From NCBI GenBank assembly GCA_016840825.1, contig JAEORN010000016.1, positions 1 through 7,081 of the forward strand: DNA of 7,081 nucleotides, read 5' to 3'. The notes under the pieces were generated by a model. The model did not search any database. It was not told the DNA's origin and worked only from the letters and a program-made list of their open reading frames with translations. This DNA comes from Candidatus Thorarchaeota archaeon (GTDB taxonomy: Archaea; Asgardarchaeota; Thorarchaeia; Thorarchaeales; Thorarchaeaceae). Positions 6,022 to 7,081 of this stretch are shown here, piece by piece (positions within the stretch are counted from its first letter, which is position 1; the number at the start of each line of letters is the position of its first letter). The position numbers were made by a program, and so were the translations under genes.

Positions 6022-7081
6022 TTGACAATTGAAAGGGTGAGTAGAATTTTGATTCCAATATCTGAAGTGGCGAGGAAAGCTGGAATTGATGAAAAATATC
6101 TAGAGCATTACGGGAATTATATGGCTAAAATCGATCTGAAAATCAGAACGCATCTTGGAAAACGTAAAGGAAAACTCATTCTCGTTACAGCTACGAATCC
6201 CACACCTGCAGGTGAGGGCAAGACAACTAACTCGATAGGTCTGTCAATGGCTCTAAATGCTTTGGGACACAATGCAGTGGTCACATTGAGACAACCTTCA
6301 CTAGGTCCTGTTTTTGGCATAAAAGGCGGAGCTGCAGGAGGAGGCAAGTCAACTGTTGAACCATTTGAACAGGTCAACCTTATGTTTACTGGGGACTTTC
6401 CTGCTGTTTCTGCTGCTGGAAATCTTCTCTCGGCAATGATTGACAATTACATCCATCATGATCATCAGCCAGAAATTGATGTCCGGCGAACTTACTGGCC
6501 TCGCAATCTGGATATGAACGATCGTGCGTTGAGGAAGGTCATTATCGGATTAGGTGGCCGATTTGATGGATTTCCCCGAGAGGACACTTTTGTAATAACC
6601 TCTGCCTCAGAGGTAATGGCTATTCTTGGACTCTCGAAAGACTATATTGACCTGAAAGAAAGACTAGGCAATATTCTCATTGCACGTTCTGAACAGCTGA
6701 AAGAGATGTTTGCAAAGGATGTCAAAGCTGAGGGAGCTATGGCTGTAATTTTGAGAGACGCTCTCAAACCAAATCTTGTACAAACACAAGAGGGGACCCC
6801 TGCGATAATCCACACAGGACCATTCGCAAACATAGCTCACGGTACAAGTTCGATTATTGGAACTGACATTGCTCTACGTCTGTTTGACTATGTTGTTATC
6901 GAGGCTGGGTTTGGTGCTGACCTGGGTGCAGAGAAGTTTTTCAATATAGTCACTAGAGCCGGTGACTTCAATGTAGATGCATGCGTCGTGATTACTACTA
7001 TCCGTGCCCTCAAATATCATGGATCTGATAATCTGGAAGAGGGCTTTCCCAACTTGGAGAAACATATGGAGAACATCAATA
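6022..7081 (+). CDS. fhs: formate-tetrahydrofolate ligase homologue, divergent active site (partial, 3' end outside window)
   Basis: About 353 of the family's usual 550-560 residues are present; the frame runs off the window. The family makes 10-formyl-tetrahydrofolate from formate, THF and ATP in the cytosol. Seen: PISEVARKAGIDEKYLEHYG (12-31), the P-loop NPTPAGEGKTT (59-69), SLGPVFGIKGGAAGGG (93-108), DMNDRALRKVIIGLGG, SEVMAILGLS, KPNLVQTQEGTPAIIHTGPF, ANIAHG and EAGFGADLGAEKF. Several normally fixed positions differ (clostridial numbering, from memory): LREPS reads LRQPS (E98 to Q, residue 91); GGGYAQV reads GGGKSTV (109-112); NLHFTGD.HA reads NLMFTGDFPA (H125 to M, 121; H131 to P, 127). 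These lie around the formyl-phosphate site, so activity or substrate may be altered. The start is uncertain: TTG 6022 has GAGGT 6 nt upstream, TTG 6049 has GGGTGAG 7 nt upstream. The ATG at 6121 is too late, because conserved residues precede it. Confidence 0.92.
   Translation, partial: MTIERVSRILIPISEVARKAGIDEKYLEHYGNYMAKIDLKIRTHLGKRKGKLILVTATNPTPAGEGKTTNSIGLSMALNALGHNAVVTLRQPSLGPVFGIKGGAAGGGKSTVEPFEQVNLMFTGDFPAVSAAGNLLSAMIDNYIHHDHQPEIDVRRTYWPRNLDMNDRALRKVIIGLGGRFDGFPREDTFVITSASEVMAILGLSKDYIDLKERLGNILIARSEQLKEMFAKDVKAEGAMAVILRDALKPNLVQTQEGTPAIIHTGPFANIAHGTSSIIGTDIALRLFDYVVIEAGFGADLGAEKFFNIVTRAGDFNVDACVVITTIRALKYHGSDNLEEGFPNLEKHMENIN
6035..6041 (+). promoter_or_regulatory. GGGTGAG, possible ribosome binding site for an alternative ligase start
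   Basis: GGGTGAG contains the archaeal GGTGA core and ends 7 nt before an in-frame TTG at 6049, which would give a protein starting MIPISEV. The competing start, TTG at 6022, has GAGGT at 6011-6015 with a 6-nt gap and keeps more of the family's N-terminal helix. The sequence does not decide between them. Confidence 0.45.

Noticed and set aside
6117..6446. Minus-strand open frame of about 109 codons inside the ligase gene
   Set aside because: It lies antisense to the strongly conserved formate-THF ligase coding sequence and its translation resembles no protein family; it is a shadow of that gene.
1..7081. CRISPR array, tRNA or rRNA genes, insertion sequence, toxin-antitoxin or phage-defence cassette
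   Set aside because: No regularly spaced repeats, cloverleaf sequences, terminal inverted repeats or transposase/nuclease motifs were seen; nearly all the DNA is accounted for by metabolic, channel and surface-enzyme genes.

Overview
The window looks like chromosomal DNA of an uncultivated archaeon. The signs are GGTGA-type ribosome binding sites, a RuBisCO-like protein of archaeal flavour, a secreted serine hydrolase with many N-glycosylation sequons and a C-terminal membrane anchor, and a small MscS channel. Base composition is moderate and even, with no sign of a recent insertion. An Asgard archaeon (Thorarchaeia-like) would fit, but this is a low-confidence guess; no rRNA or marker gene is present to settle it.

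Layout from left to right. (1) 1-204, plus strand: the C-terminal end of an unrecognised protein. (2) 209-1201, minus: an alpha/alpha-toroid (prenyltransferase/squalene-cyclase-like fold) protein of unknown function, convergent with (1) and only 4 bp away. (3) 1429-2232, plus: an MscS-family mechanosensitive channel whose coding frame visibly continues upstream to about 1324 without a standard start codon. (4) 2295-3338, minus: a single-domain Old Yellow Enzyme-family flavin oxidoreductase. (5) 3357-4670, minus: a RuBisCO-like protein (form IV) lacking key carboxylase residues, 18 bp upstream of (4). (6) 4728-5915, minus: a membrane-anchored, beta-lactamase-fold serine hydrolase. (7) 6022-7081, plus, running off the window: a formate-tetrahydrofolate ligase homologue with substitutions at several normally invariant active-site positions.

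How the genes may work together. Genes 6, 5 and 4 lie in one direction with short gaps (57 and 18 bp) and may be one transcript; the RuBisCO-like protein and the flavin oxidoreductase are the most convincing pair and could be consecutive steps on one small carbonyl or enol substrate. The ligase is divergent from this block across a short intergenic region, so a functional link to C1 metabolism is possible but unproven. No CRISPR array, tRNA, rRNA, insertion sequence or defence cassette was seen. No gene-free stretch exceeds about 230 bp.

The points of most interest are the unusual active site of the ligase homologue and the RuBisCO-like protein/flavin reductase pair.
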